DNA of 64,000 bases from Henricia sp. BOLD:AAB3569 (taxonomy: Eukaryota > Echinodermata > Asteroidea > Spinulosida > Echinasteridae): the NCBI GenBank assembly GCA_037783545.1, contig JBBELK010000453.1:1116001-1180000 (forward strand). The letters are read 5' to 3'. A model generated the notes under the pieces. The model did not search any database. It had not been told where the DNA came from and saw nothing but the letters and a program-made list of their open reading frames with translations. The translations under genes were made by a program, and so were the position numbers. Below, piece by piece: positions 1 to 11,082 of this stretch; the first letter of the stretch is position 1, and every line of letters starts with the position of its first letter.

Positions 1-299
1 GGCGGGGAGGGGGACCTACAAGGGTGTTTGCTCGCGACATGGACACGATAAACTTGTTCCCGTACCCGAACGGCGGGAATACTCCGACCAAAGACGTTGA
101 GAACACTGCACCTATCCACCACCTATTCCGACATCGGTATGTTTTCCCAGTTCTACGTTAATTGTTAGTCCAGTTAGTAACTCTCACTTTCGGATTTCGG
201 GCGTAGACTGGGGATGTCTTTTTAGAAATAAATACCTACTAGATGGCTAAGTTCAGTATTTAATTGGTTATTAGCATGCAGCCTGACTCGGTGGGCGGT
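1..299. other. unassigned DNA at window start
   Basis: I see no coding exon, RNA gene or clear repeat pair here. A few words such as CCCGAACGG recur in the adjacent inverted repeat, so this may be flank or part of the same repeat. Confidence 0.4.
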
Positions 300-435
300 G
301 CACTTCACATCAACCGTTCGGGCTCCAAACTCGTGAACGACTCAACTATTCGGCTGCGTTCGGGCAGGATAGGAAACAACAGGAATAAGACTCCAGTTCA
401 CCTAATTTTCAACCCGAACGGTTGGTGTGAAGTGC
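300..435. repeat. small inverted-repeat element
   Basis: The left arm begins GCACTTCACATCAACCGTTC at 300 and the right arm ends GGTTGGTGTGAAGTGC at 435. The arms pair over about 25 of 27 positions around a non-coding centre. This is the architecture of a MITE or foldback element. No target duplication was identified, so the superfamily is unknown. Confidence 0.6.
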
Positions 436-1380
436 GGTTGCCAAGCAACCAAATAATGTATTCATATCCGAAAAATATTATACAACCAGTGTAGATTTCG
501 AAAATACATGTATACTTATCATCAAGATTTCATCTACAGTGCAATATACCGTATCGAATAGCTGCCATCTTGTGGAGCAACTTTTGTCATATAAATCGAA
601 CAACAATGTAAGCACAAAACGTGCAACCATGCGCATATGCATGTCCTCGGGGAACAAAAACTAATCGTTTTTCCGCAGTTCGGGCGCGCCTTTCGTTACC
701 CGTACGTCAAGAACGAATGGTCCGAGTCGGGCTGCGTTATTATCGAGCATGTCATTCTCTTGAGTTTGGAAAAAAAGACGATGAAGAGATGGCATTAATT
801 ATTATGTAAATTTCGTAATTTACATTAATTGGATCAATATAATGTAATAAAACCCAACGTCCGGTACAAAGGAGCCATTGTTTTTGCAATATACAGCATC
901 GCTGTTCAGCTATGGCGGTTCAATGCATGCTTGGAGCTAGCATGCAGTTGACGTCAAATTTTCGACGCATCTCTCGTGATCGTATAAATGGGCCACATCA
1001 TTCGACGACGTAAACTCGTAGATTCGTTTCGGCGCTTTTAGGCAAGCTATTTTTGCGTCAAGTAAACATTAACGCAAAATAACAGGAAAATGTATGTTTT
1101 CATTCAATTAATGAGGCTTATTGAATATAGTTGTGCAACCACCATAAATGATTTCTGGAGGCCGCTTTGTGAAGATTCCCGAGTGAAGAAATCGTGTGAA
1201 GTGAATTGAAATGTTTAAAATAGCTGCGGCACTTCCTCGTGTTTTCCTGTCGTAATTTCGACTCCAGGGAAAATAGGTGACAATGTAAACATATGCAAAG
1301 TTGGAACAACGCATTAAGTTTTGGGTACACAGTCGGCCTAGATTATCACGTCAAACGGACGTGACATGAAGAGGGCATAA
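436..1380. other. unassigned AT-rich DNA
   Basis: No supported gene. Around 545-590 there is a fragment resembling the inner arm of the 47698-47853 inverted repeat (ACCGTATCGAATAGC, then a GCCATC..GTGG word), so part of this stretch is an old repeat copy. The short open frames have no recognisable motifs. Confidence 0.4.
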
Positions 1381-1585
1381 AGCCCGCCGCACACGTACCT
1401 TTGCGATTTACCGGATAGTCGGATCATCGGACCACATACCGGAAAGGTGTGCGCTGAAACCATTCGGGCCGGTCTGACCGTATATATACGCTATAGACCG
1501 GAGCAAATCAAACTTGTTTGATTTTTCCGGATCCGATGGTCCGGTGTCCGATGGGCCGGTAAATCGCAAAGGTGTGCGGCGGGCT
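1381..1585. mobile_element. AGC-ended MITE with TAA target duplication (PIF/Harbinger-like)
   Basis: The 205-bp element begins AGCCCGCCGCACACGTACC and ends GGTGTGCGGCGGGCT. The arms share a further block (CTTTGCGATTTACCGG and its complement). TAA flanks it on both sides (1378-1380 and 1586-1588). A 3-bp TAA/TTA duplication is typical of PIF/Harbinger elements. It has no coding capacity, so it would depend on a transposase supplied elsewhere. Elements at 38149, 41378 and 44248 share the AGC/GCT termini and flank type. Confidence 0.75.
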
Positions 1586-2060
1586 TAAATCAGGGGCGTA
1601 GGGTGCGGTTTGGTCCTAGGGGCGGGCGGCGCGGGGGTGGGGAGGGGTGCGATTTTCATAAAAGCGGAACTCCAACTCCTGAGAAGCCGAGATTGTCAAC
1701 TTGGGTAATCCGTGATCGGTGAGAAGACGCTCAGCGATTTTAAGACGGCCTGTTGTTGCTTAATAAAGGCACTGGACTTTTCCCTGTGTTCTAATCGTTC
1801 TCAATTTTCTGTGGAAGATTTCAGTGGGTGTGCTGAAGATGTGCTAAGTTTCTTTCGATGCTCCGTGTATGTTCAAGGCAAAAACGACAGCAGATTAAAT
1901 CCAAAGTGCTAAAGGGGGCGCCCTATCGTCTGCCCAACACATATCATTCTCACCGGACGCTATTCGGTATTAAGAAAATGGAATAGGCCTACATTAAATT
2001 AATAAACTATTTCTTATATAAATAACAGATGAATAACGCACGACGGAGAAAAAAAAAAAA

Positions 2061-2500
2061 ATTGGGTCATTCTATAAATTTGGGGTCCAATTTTTCCGTC
2101 CCCGTTACATCTGATATCTTGTAAAATGTTGTAGTTTGTAAATTCAGGACACATTCTTTAAAGTCTATCTTAAAGAGTGACTACATAAAATACAATTCAC
2201 AAATATATATAGGCCTAGGCCTAAGGCATTTTTAATGATACAATTTACTTGTATGGCAAATAGCACATGTCAATCGTCAGCAGCCGATTTCACGAAACTT
2301 ACGCAGTTGCGTAAGCCCACTTGCGCAACGTTTTATTGCGTAAGTTGCGCAACAATTTAGCGATGATAACACGCAAGCTATGGGGCTTGCGCCATTTTTC
2401 AAAAGTTGCGCAAGCTGCGCACTCTTCCGTGAAATCGGCTGCTAGTGTAACGGGGGACAGAAAAATGTCGCACTTTGGATCCCAAAGTTATGACCCCAAT
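2061..2500. mobile_element. GGGTC-ended inverted-repeat element with nested hairpin
   Basis: The left end reads ATTGGGTCATTCTATAAATT and the right end is an imperfect complement (GGATCCCAAAG...TGACCCCAAT). GTTACA/GTAACGGGGGACA words lie just inside each end. Its best relative, at 48572-48821, has 27-bp perfect arms and the same subterminal words. Another inverted-repeat element (2279-2443) sits inside. Non-coding. Confidence 0.6.
2279..2443. mobile_element. AGCAGCCGATTTC palindromic MITE, diverged copy
   Basis: It starts AGCAGCCGATTTCACGAAAC and ends with the complement (GTGAAATCGGCTGCT). The arms are rich in TTGCGCAA/TTGCGTAA words. Two near-perfect 121-bp relatives sit at 10851-10971 and 15722-15842. 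It is nested in the 2061-2500 element. Confidence 0.7.
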
Positions 2501-2903
2501 GGAAAGGCGGCTTTATTCATTATAAATTATGTTCCTCATATCACGTCATGCGTATACGCAAACATCTAAAGATCCAAAGATCTAAAAAAAAAAAATACAT
2601 CACACTGTTTGTTTTTGAAATATCGTACTCGGTGTATAGTCTCTGATTTCTGCTCAGTAATGCGATGTAAATCAATTTACCGGATCGATTTAAACGGTGT
2701 TAGCTCCGCGAGCAACACTTTCTGGTGCGGTTGCTCTACTCGTCTCAAATGGCTTCTTACGTTCGATCGCTTCCGTTGTCCATATTGAGATGATGGGACA
2801 GTTCTCCAAATATATATTTATTTTCCAGGTATGGACGGAAGTTCAGCGACCTCGTTCGCTCCAAGAGGGACTATAAAGCCTGCCGCATACGGGAGCTATC
2901 TTG

Positions 2904-3069
2904 CTCCAAAAGAGTGAAAATCACTCAAAAGAGAAGCCATATAAAGGACAACTCGAAAAAGAGTTGGGCTTTATATATGGCTCCTCTTTATAGAGTGGTT
3001 TTCACTCTTTTTTAGAGTCAAACAACTGTGGTTTTCACTCTTTTTAGAGTGGTTTTCACTCTTTTGGAG
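2904..3069. repeat. inverted repeat built from CACTCTTTT motifs
   Basis: The 17-nt ends CTCCAAAAGAGTGAAAA (2904-2920) and TTTTCACTCTTTTGGAG (3053-3069) are exact complements. Between them lie further TTTTCACTCTTTT copies and an inner hairpin (AGCCATATAAAG with CTTTATATATGGCT). The transcript of either strand would fold into a multi-armed structure. Probably a MITE; no target duplication was recognised. Confidence 0.6.
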
Positions 3070-3315
3070 AGCGAGTTTTTCACTGTTTTGCGTTTAGAGA
3101 GATAAATTGCACAATCTTGCAATGAGCCTCCAGACTTGCCGTTTAATGAGCGGTATACGTTCGAAATAGATCTCTCCTTTAACTGTAATGACACATTAAT
3201 TATGTTCATATTCAAAATCTTCCATGCTTCAACTAAGAATGATTTTTCCATGTTTAAGGGACAAAACAGATGTACCCTTCCAGAAAAAACTGGCCAGCAT
3301 AATAAACATAAAGCA

Positions 3316-3976
3316 TTAAAGGCCTATTACATGTATATCATTTGCAATGACCAAAAATGTTACTTCATGCACGAGTTGACATAAATAAAACATTACCCAA
3401 AGTGTTGATAGTAATGGTAACAACATGGTACTTTCTGTAAAAACAAAATGAAGGAATTAAGGTGATCTGTTTTTGAGCGATTCTGCGAATAAAACCATTA
3501 TAAATCAAAAGAAAGACATCAACAAACTCATCCGAAGAAATTTCAGCTTTGTCAAATGTACCACGTTTAAAAAAAACATGAAAATCCATATGCATTTTCC
3601 TGGTCTTGGCGGGGTGTTTCAAATATTCGTTCTCAGTTGATCGAGTATACTGCTTGCGTCATGCACTCTGTGGCGCACTGGTGCGTGTGCGCGCGATCCA
3701 TAAAAATGCATCGCGTTGGAACACGCACACGAAGTACACAGCGCCCATGCATGCATTTTGGACCGCGTAGATGCGAACCAAAAATAAGTAAATCGTTTGC
3801 AAACGATCTAAATAATGTCATCTTTACGAATTATTTTCTGGTAAAATTATATAATTTTGAGCGAAAACCTTTCATTGGATAGTTGCTATTAATTAAATCT
3901 TTACTTTCAGAACGTTTCCCCTGTAAACTCGTCGATTACTTTTTGGGTCATTGCAAATGATCCACTGGGCCTTTAA
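3316..3976. mobile_element. TTAA-flanked MITE, family AGGCC (two abutting parts)
   Basis: TTAA at 3316-3319 is followed by AGGCCTATTACATG and TATCATTTGCAATGACC, the complement of the right end TTGCAAATGATCCACTGGGCCT (ends 3972) before TTAA 3973-3976. From 3457 on, the body matches the element at 23674-24199 almost throughout. The 3316-3456 part looks like an inverted terminus of a second copy, or an arm lost in the other copy. Its short frames are not genes. Confidence 0.7.
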
Positions 3977-4140
3977 CCACAAAAGATGTTATTTTAAAGA
4001 TTTTGTGCAGCATCGCTGCATCTATGTAGCTGAAATTTCTGCTGCTATAGTTTACCAACATTCTTCTTTAGATATGGTATGCCTTTATTTCAGGAATCCG
4101 TAAAAAGTTTCATCTATCAATGATATATCGGGCCTTTAAG
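3977..4140. repeat. dispersed repeat ending GGGCCTTTAAG
   Basis: The segment resembles parts of 18080-18310 and 34050-34275 (shared order: GCATCTATGTAGCTG, tract with TTTAGATATGGTATGC, ...ATATATCGGGCCTTTAAG). It ends in the same GGGCCT-TTAA terminus as the AGGCC family, so it is probably the right half of another TTAA element. Confidence 0.5.
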
Positions 4141-4739
4141 TTCAATTGGTTGCAAACGAGCTTATATTAAACCATATACAGTTACACGGAGCCAGACTCT
4201 GCCTGACATTTTCCGGTGTTTCGCCTAATCCCGGGATTATGCAAATCTCGCATTTGAAATCCTAACCGGCTTATCCTGAAACAAGATATGGTTGTAGGTT
4301 TATCTTGGATAGGATAAAACAAATTTCAGTTGAAATGTAGAGGTTTGGTCGACTGTCTCGGGCTTGCGTGGTATCATAGAATAGGAGGATACATTTCGGT
4401 TTTATTTTTCTCTTCTAAATAACATGTTTACGAAGTGATTTTTGGATCACAATTTATCGTGAAAAGGTATTTTGGGAAACTATTTTTTTTGGACTGCGTA
4501 GGCATACGTCGTTTCTATGAGACTGACAAAACAAAACTGAAAGATATTATGATTGCGGTAAAACACCGCAATCGCACAACGTATATACAAAGCTATGAAT
4601 TTGCCAGTAGTCGAGAGATGAATTCCGGATCCACATTGCATACCAAGTGTTGATAGCAATGGTATAAGCATCCTCTTGCAACAGTGCCCCTTTAACGCAC
4701 TCCCTAACTCCCGCGTACAGTGGCCCTGTTGAAAAAGGC
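4141..4739. other. unassigned DNA
   Basis: No gene or clear repeat structure is supported. Open frames of 70-100 codons exist on both strands but overlap each other and show no domain motif or splice context. Confidence 0.35.
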
Positions 4740-4840
4740 CCACAGAGCTATATATAGGAACTAGAGTGAGCACTTATCACGTGACCCCGTGCCCTCAAGG
4801 GTGCGTGGACGCCATTTTGTTAGTGGGCAAAAAGTACGTG
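4740..4840 (+). repeat. dispersed repeat fragment, inverted relative at 16980-17092
   Basis: The stretch from GAGCTATATATAGGAACTAG through CACTTATCACGTGACCCCGT to GCCATTTTGTTAGTGG is the reverse complement of 16980-17092. The TATATATAG-AAACTAGAGTG-GCAC core also forms the ends of the 45841-46642 element, so these are three members of one family. Confidence 0.6.
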
Positions 4841-4877
4841 CTAATGTATTGACGACATGCGTATTTTCAGCTTTAAT

Positions 4878-6230
4878 TAGGTGATCGGGCCAACAGCCCG
4901 ATCACCTATTACTCTCGTACGATTTCTTTATTTATTTTTTTTTTTTTTTAGGTGATCGGGCCAACAGCCCGATCACCTATTACTCTCGTACGATTTCTTT
5001 GTCTTTTTTTTTTTTTTTTTTTTTTTTGGCTTTTTCGTTTAGGACGAAAAAGCCTTTGTTTTCGTTTTGATTTTTTTTTTTTTTCCGTTTATTTCTTCTT
5101 CTTCTGATTTTTTTCCCATAGACAAAGCGCATGGGCGTTGTCGGCGCTTTTTCAGGTTGTTCCCAAACATTGATCTTAACCAAACTTGGTGACATCAAAG
5201 ACATAGTATAAGAGGTGTGCACCCAAGAATGGCTTCATTGTGACGTCATCCGTTACGTCATTATAACACTTTAAAAATGCCTAAAAACCGGAAAATTGCC
5301 GAAATATGTACTTTTTAAAATGGTTCCCTTGCCCAAACCACATGACCCAGGGTTTTCATATTTGGCAAACATTTAGATCAGATCATGAGCTTCAATGTTC
5401 TTAGTGTAGGCATTTTCATCTGACCCTTCCTTCCTGGGTCAATCGAAGGTCAAAGTTCAGCAAATTCAAAAATCACATTTTTTGTATTTGTTTGTACTTA
5501 TGAAGCAATATTAGCTATTCAACCATGCTTGATTTTCATAAAACTAGGTACAGGCATGGGCCCCATCACAAACGTCCACCACCATGTAGAACGTCACCAT
5601 GACGTCAAGGATTACGTAATTATAATAATTTTAAAATGGCACAAAAGTGGATTTTTATCATGAAAATTACCAAAATATGCATTTCGTAAAACGCTTCCCT
5701 GTATGAACCCACATGACCCAGGGTCTTCATATTTTGCATACATATATATCAGATCATGGGCTACAATGTTCTTTGTGTGGGCATTTTCATCTGACCCTTC
5801 CTTCCTGGGTCAATCGAAGGTCAAAGTTCAGCCATTTCAAAATTCACATTTGTTGTGTTTTTGTGTACTTATGAAGCAATTTTAGCTATTAAAGTACGCT
5901 TGATTTTCATAAAACTAGGTACAGGCATGGGCCCCATCACAAACTTCCACCAACATGTTGAACATCACCATGACGTCAATGATTACGTAATTATAATTAT
6001 TTAAAAATGGCAAAAATGGATTTTCGTCATAAAAATTAGCTAAAAATGCATTTAGTAAAATGTTTCCCTCTATGAAACCACATGACCCAGGGTCTTCATA
6101 AATAGCAGACATTATAGATCAGATCCTGCGCTACAATTTGCTTTGTGTACTCATTTTCATCTGACCCTTCCTTCCTGGGTCAATTGAAGGCCAAAGTTGA
6201 GCCAAGTCAACATTTCCGTATTTACAGGGT
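4878..6230 (+). mobile_element. Helitron/Helentron-like element, 5' end and ~370-bp tandem repeats
   Basis: A palindromic head TAGGTGATCGGGC-caaca-complement occurs twice (4878-4908, 4949-4979; spacing 71 bp), followed by a T-rich tract and a GGCTTTTTCGT hairpin. Three tandem repeats of about 370 bp follow, anchored by TGACCCTTCCTTC at about 5421, 5792 and 6162. The same head motif and repeat core occur in the 8894-15953 array, whose units end in a hairpin plus CTAG as Helitrons do. No 3' end follows directly here, so this copy is interrupted or truncated. Confidence 0.65.
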
Positions 6231-7004
6231 GGATTTAAAAAAACGAAACCGAGATATTATTGCTAATTGTAATTAAAGTAGGGCGCGTATGAATGAACGG
6301 GAGATATCATCTGTTAGGGTCGAATCTCCTCTTCAAAATGACACCATGATCATGTCATTATGTTTTTGGTTGACTGAGCAGTGACCAGTGTTATGCAAGG
6401 GGCCTAGTTTTAGATTTGACCGTTCTCAATGCGAGCAAACGTCGTACAAATAAATCTTTACCGTAGCTGTCTATTCCGTGTGCCCTGTGTGACACGGCGT
6501 CGACCGAGACGGTGACACGGTAACTTTTAACTGTGTCTACCACGGACGTGTAATTCTACAGAAGATGGTTTAACAAAAGGACATGTGAGTAGGATACAAT
6601 CTTTTATGTTATTTCAGTCTTATTTAAGAGAGTCCACTCTCTACAAGAAAGTAATTGTATGTTATTGAGGGAATGTCGTAGTTTTGCCGTGAAGCATTCA
6701 TTCCAATGTTTGTTTTCTTCCTTTTAGGTTTAGTAAGGTGCAAAGCTTAATATAGGCCTGATATCATTAAGTCGTTGTCTGGATTTTATTGAACCATCTT
6801 CAACAAATATAATTAAGAAAATGTTCCTTCTTGGCCAAATTCTTTTCAATCTTAACAAATTATGTGCTCTGATTTCTGCCTTTGATGACTAATATATGTA
6901 GGCCTATATCAGTTTTTCGAGTAAACATCGGATTTCCATCCCAAATGTGAACAAAACAAACTAAAATTTAACAATATTTTTTCGCTGACTACATCGTGAG
7001 ACAG
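6231..7004. other. segment interrupting the tandem-repeat element
   Basis: The flanking repeat units are recognisable on both sides (left stops near AGCCAAGTCAACATTT, right resumes near GAAAATTACCAAAATATGC). This 0.77-kb block therefore looks inserted. It has no recognised coding region and no convincing terminal repeats. Confidence 0.4.
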
Positions 7005-7200
7005 CAGATGAAAATTACCAAAATATGCACTTTTAAAATGTTTCCCTCTATAAAACCACATAATCCAAGGTCTTCATATTTAGCAGACATTATATATCAG
7101 ATCATGGGCTACAATTTGCTTGGTGGAGTCATTTTCATATGATTCCTCCGTCCTGGGTCAATTGAAGGCCAAAGTTCAGCCAAGTCAAAATTTGCGTAAA
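7005..7200 (+). repeat. isolated unit of the ~370-bp Helitron-associated repeat
   Basis: The stretch carries the family words CCACATAATCCAAGGTCTTCATATT, ATATCAGATCATGGGC and CCTGGGTCAATTGAAGGCC in the same order as the units at 5230-6230. It is the continuation of that array after the 6231-7004 block. Confidence 0.65.
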
Positions 7201-7214
7201 ACAATGCATAAGCC

Positions 7215-7384
7215 ACCAAATGTCGACTTCTGTACGTGACCGGCAGAGGGCGTCATTCATAAATTACGGTGATGCACAGACCTATAAACCTATAGACCAA
7301 CCAAATGTCGACTTCTGTACGTGACCGGCAGAGGGCGTCATTCATAAATTACGGTGATGCACAGACCTATAAACCTATAGACCA
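7215..7384. repeat. 85-bp exact direct tandem duplication
   Basis: Two copies (7215-7299 and 7300-7384) start ACCAAATGTCGACTTCTG and appear identical throughout. Exact identity suggests a recent duplication. No coding sequence is involved. Confidence 0.85.
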
Positions 7385-7887
7385 ACGATCGTGCATTGAA
7401 AATCGTGACTTGGAAAAGTATGGGCAAATGACGACACAATGGGCTGCATGAGCTAACAGCGCGGGTTTAAAGCGCTTACGGCTATTCCAAAACGCGCGTA
7501 CGCCGTGTGTATTGTACGCGTTCCTATGAAGTAAGGGCGATGGACGCACGACGCTCGCAAAGCGGACTGACAGCGCGCACGAGGATTAATTGTCATGCTT
7601 CCAAACTACTTCTAAAAATAATAATAAAAATTCATAAACAATTAATATATTACACATGCCATTTTAATATACATGTAGGCCTAGCATCTAAAAGCAAATT
7701 CAAACCTTGTCTGCATCACCAAGCTGAGCTCCATATTGTACTTTTAATCTGCTGTTGTAATCCCGTAACTATATAGCCATTCATTATCGCTTTACGGTTA
7801 CCGTAACTATAGCCACTGCGTAGTAGTTCTGAATCCGTTGCATCACCAAATACACACGCAGCGGCACGCATAGTGCACGCGACGTCA

Positions 7888-8012
7888 ACTCAAATTCTCG
7901 AAACAATGACGAATCATACCCGACGATTAACGATAACGTCCGGACGTGCATTCAGGTAACTTCGGGAACCTTTGCAAAAAGGAGCAATTCCTCCTGTTTC
8001 AATGTGGCGGGC
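7888..8012 (+). repeat. dispersed repeat, inverted partner at 45327-45448
   Basis: Words CGAATCATACCCGACGATTA, GTCCGGACGTGCATTC and AATTCCTCCTGTTTCAATG recur in reverse complement and the same relative order at 45327-45448. This marks two old copies of one interspersed repeat. Confidence 0.55.
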
Positions 8013-8028
8013 AAACGTGTACATCTTA

Positions 8029-8347
8029 CGCGTGTGGTCTAGTGGATATGAGGCGGGACTCCCAATCAGAGGTTGGAGGTTCGAACCCCACTTCGACCAA
8101 CGTGTCTGTGTCCCTGGGCAAGGCACTTAATCTCAGTTGCCTCGTAAACCCAAGCGATATCTGGGAAGCTGTTAAGGGGAATGCCACAATCTAACTGCTG
8201 ATAGTGTTGTGCGCCTGACCAGCAGCCACCTAGTTGAAGCGAAATGGTTCTGGTGATTCCCTGATGGCAGCGGTAATAATGGTAACAGCGCCTTGAGCAC
8301 CCTGCTGGGTGGATATGTGCGCTATATAAATCTCATCACTATTATTC
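8029..8347 (+). mobile_element. tRNA-derived SINE
   Basis: A tRNA-like head carries an A-box (GTGGTCTAGTGGATATGAGG) and a perfect B-box GGTTCGAACCCC (8078-8089), the internal RNA polymerase III promoter. It is followed by the body word CCCTGGGCAAGGCACTTAA shared with the other SINEs here. The tail TGCGCTATATAAATCTCATC is followed by an ATTATT run, a LINE-type 3' end that would allow mobilisation in trans. Copies at 23580, 55430, 58195, 59919 and 62589 belong to the same broad group. Confidence 0.8.
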
Positions 8348-8859
8348 AGATGCCCACATGCTTTGACCTTTGACTGTTTGACCTATTGGTCAAACAGACT
8401 CTGCTTGTAGTTTGAACGTGTTCAGAGCTAGTCTACTGTGTTATGGTTCAACTAGGGTAGGGTATTCAAAACTATGGTGTTGACCTTTGACCTTGCTCTA
8501 CCGGAAGTGCATTTAAATAAACCTATTTTGTAAAAGTGGTCAACGATGCCGAGATCGGGTTGGCAGTGTTGGTGTCTAAGGTAAATGCTTTCCAAAAAAT
8601 GCGCCCTCTAGCGACGAAATTAACAAATCTTAAAATTACCCTTTCATAGCAATGTTTGCGAAAATTAGCCCATAGTGGTGCTTATAGAGTACGTCGACCA
8701 CCAAACATGTCTGTAGTTAAAACATTGATTACGTCATCAGTCCTTTAAAGGTAACGCATTAAAGGTTAATATTTTAGGTTAAATAGTTGATATGTTAACA
8801 ACATCTAATTTTACAAGGTAAGCATGCTCATTTTTCAAGTAAAAAAATGTGAAAAAGCC

Positions 8860-8893
8860 CTACGCCCTGTTCATAGAACAGACGTAGCTCTAG
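8860..8893 (+). mobile_element. Helitron-type 3' terminus (hairpin + CTAG)
   Basis: CTGTTCATAGAACAG forms a hairpin and is followed by ACGTAGCTCTAG and a T tract. A short hairpin about ten bases before a CTRR end, inserted before T, is the standard Helitron 3' signature. The element it terminates lies to the left and is not clearly bounded. Confidence 0.6.
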
Positions 8894-10017
8894 TTTCTTT
8901 TTCTTTTTCTTTTTCCACTCAAACGTTTCCAGAGCTTTTCTTCAAAACGGTTCAAGCTATCAACTTGAAACTTTGTAGGAACATCAACCCCAATGTGAAG
9001 GTGTGCATACAAGGGTGACGTCATTGTGACGTCATTGGGTATCAAATTACAACCCAAAAATGACTAAAATATGCATGTTTTAAAATGCTTCCGTCTGGAA
9101 AACCACGTGACCCATGATTTTCGTATTTAGCAGGCTTATAGATAAGATCATGGCCTACGATTTTCTTCGTGTGTGCATTTTCATCTGACCCTTCCTTCTG
9201 GGGTCAATCTGAGGTCAAAGTTCAACGAAAACGAAAATCGCAATTTTTGCACTTATTGAGCAACAATGCCCATCAAACCAAGCTGAATCTTTAAGTAACT
9301 AAGTACAGGCATAGGTCCTATGGCAGACTTTCACCAGCGTGTATAATATTATGATGGCATCAAGCGTGACGTCATCGTGATGTCATCAAGTATCAAATTA
9401 CACCCCCCCAAAAAACAAAATATGCATATTTTAAAATGCTTCCGTCTTGAAAACCACGTGACCCAGGATCTTCGTATTTGGCAGGTTTACAGATGACATT
9501 CTGTGCTACAATTTTCTTTGTGTGGGCATTTTCATCTGACCCTTCCTTCTGGGGTCAATTGGAGGTCAAAGTTCAACGAAACTGAGAATCTCAGTTTTTA
9601 CACTTACCAGCAACAATGCCTATCAAACCAAGCTGAATCGTTAGTAAATTAGATACAGACATAGGCCCTACGGCAGACTTTCACCAGAATGTATAGTATC
9701 ACGATGGCATCAAGTGTGACGTAATCATGACGTCATCAGGTGTCAAATTACAAAAATTCAAAGGTTATTATTTCCAAAATTCATATCTCAAGAACCGTAA
9801 TAGATACTTGAACAATTCTTTCACAACATGATAAGTCTAAATGAACTGAACAAATCATACGATGTCATGACCCCTGTGTGACGCCTACTTCCGGTCCAAA
9901 CCGGAAGTTGTTCGAAAATGTGCATTTTGTAAGCGTTTTGAATGCAAATAGATTCAAAGTGGTAGTGAATTTGACCATATTTCTACGGAACGAAATGTTT
10001 CCACACATGTAGACTTT

Positions 10018-10700
10018 TTGACTATACCATTTGTGACGTCATCACATGGACGGTGGTTACGTAATGTGGCGTCAAAATACGCAAATTTGGAGCTGAATTG
10101 TTTTAAAATGCTGTATCTTGAGAACTACAGCAGATATTTGCATGATTCTTTCGCCACATCTAAGAACTTGATGTTTATCAAATTGTTGAACAATTTGTGC
10201 ACAACATTGTGACGTCATGATATCGTCACAGGTGTCAAATTACAAAAATTCAAAGGTTATTATTTTCAAAATTCATATCTCAAGAACCGTAATAGATACT
10301 TGAACAATTCTTTCACAACATGATAAGTCTAAATGAACTGAACAAATCATACGATGTCATGACCCCTGTGTGACGCCTACTTCCGGTCCAAACCGGAAGT
10401 TGTTCGAAAATGTGCAATTTTTTAGCATTTTGAATGCAAATAGATTCAAAGTGGTAGTGAATTTGACCATATTTCTACGGAACGAAATGTTTCCACACAT
10501 GTGGACCTTTTGACTATACCATTGGTGACGTCATTACATGGACGGTGGTTACGTAATGTGGTGTCAAATCACGCAAATTTGGAGCTGAGATGTTTTAAAA
10601 TGCTGTATCTTGAGAACTACAGCAGATATTTGCATGATTCTTTCGCCACATTTAAGAACTTGATGTTTATCAAATTGTTGAACAATTTGTGCACAAAATT
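10018..10700 (+). repeat. two direct ~483-bp repeats inside unit A
   Basis: The words TTGACTATACCATTTGTGAC, GGAGCTGAATTGTTTTAAAATG and GAACAATTTGTGCACAACAT recur 483 bp apart. A third copy occurs in unit B (12276) and two more in unit C (14889, 15372). The array therefore has tandem repeats nested inside tandemly repeated units. Confidence 0.8.
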
Positions 10701-10850
10701 GTGACGTCATGATGTCGTCACAGGTGTCACATTACAAGATTTCAAAGGTTATTATTTCAACAATTCATATCTCAAAACGGTGCAAGCTATCAACCCCCAG
10801 CTATGGCGGATATGCAGGGAGGAGATATTAGTTACCGGATTAGTGTATAC

Positions 10851-10971
10851 AGCAGCCGATTTCACGAAACTTTACGCAATTGCGCAAGTCCACTTACGCC
10901 ATAAGTTATTGCGCAAGTAATGGCGTAAGTGGACTTGCGCAATTGCGTAAAGTTTCGTGAAATCGGCTGCT
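10851..10971. mobile_element. 121-bp near-perfect palindromic MITE
   Basis: It begins AGCAGCCGATTTCACGAAAC and is almost completely self-complementary, with TGCGCAAGTCCACTTACGCC arms. The identical locus in unit C (15722-15842) shows it was duplicated with the array rather than inserted twice. Confidence 0.8.
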
Positions 10972-11082
10972 GAACTTCCATTTTTGCCATTCCACAGGTG
11001 ATAACAACGTCTGAAATTCATCACAAAATGTTCATTTAACCCGATCACCTGGCGTTTGTAACAACAAACGTTATACCTCTAG

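Larger units (their letters stand above)
8894..11082 (+). mobile_element. Helitron-like array unit A
   Basis: The unit starts in a (TTTTTC)n tract and CCACTCAAACGTTTCCAGAG. It holds two ~350-bp repeats (TGACCCTTCCTTC near 9186 and 9537), then two ~483-bp repeats near 10018 and 10501, then a palindromic MITE (10851-10971). It ends CCGATCACCTGGCGTTTG hairpin plus CTAG at 11079-11082. Nearly identical to unit C at offset 4871. The 64- and 67-codon open frames inside are repeated with it and have no known motif. No Rep/helicase is encoded, so it is non-autonomous. Confidence 0.75.
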
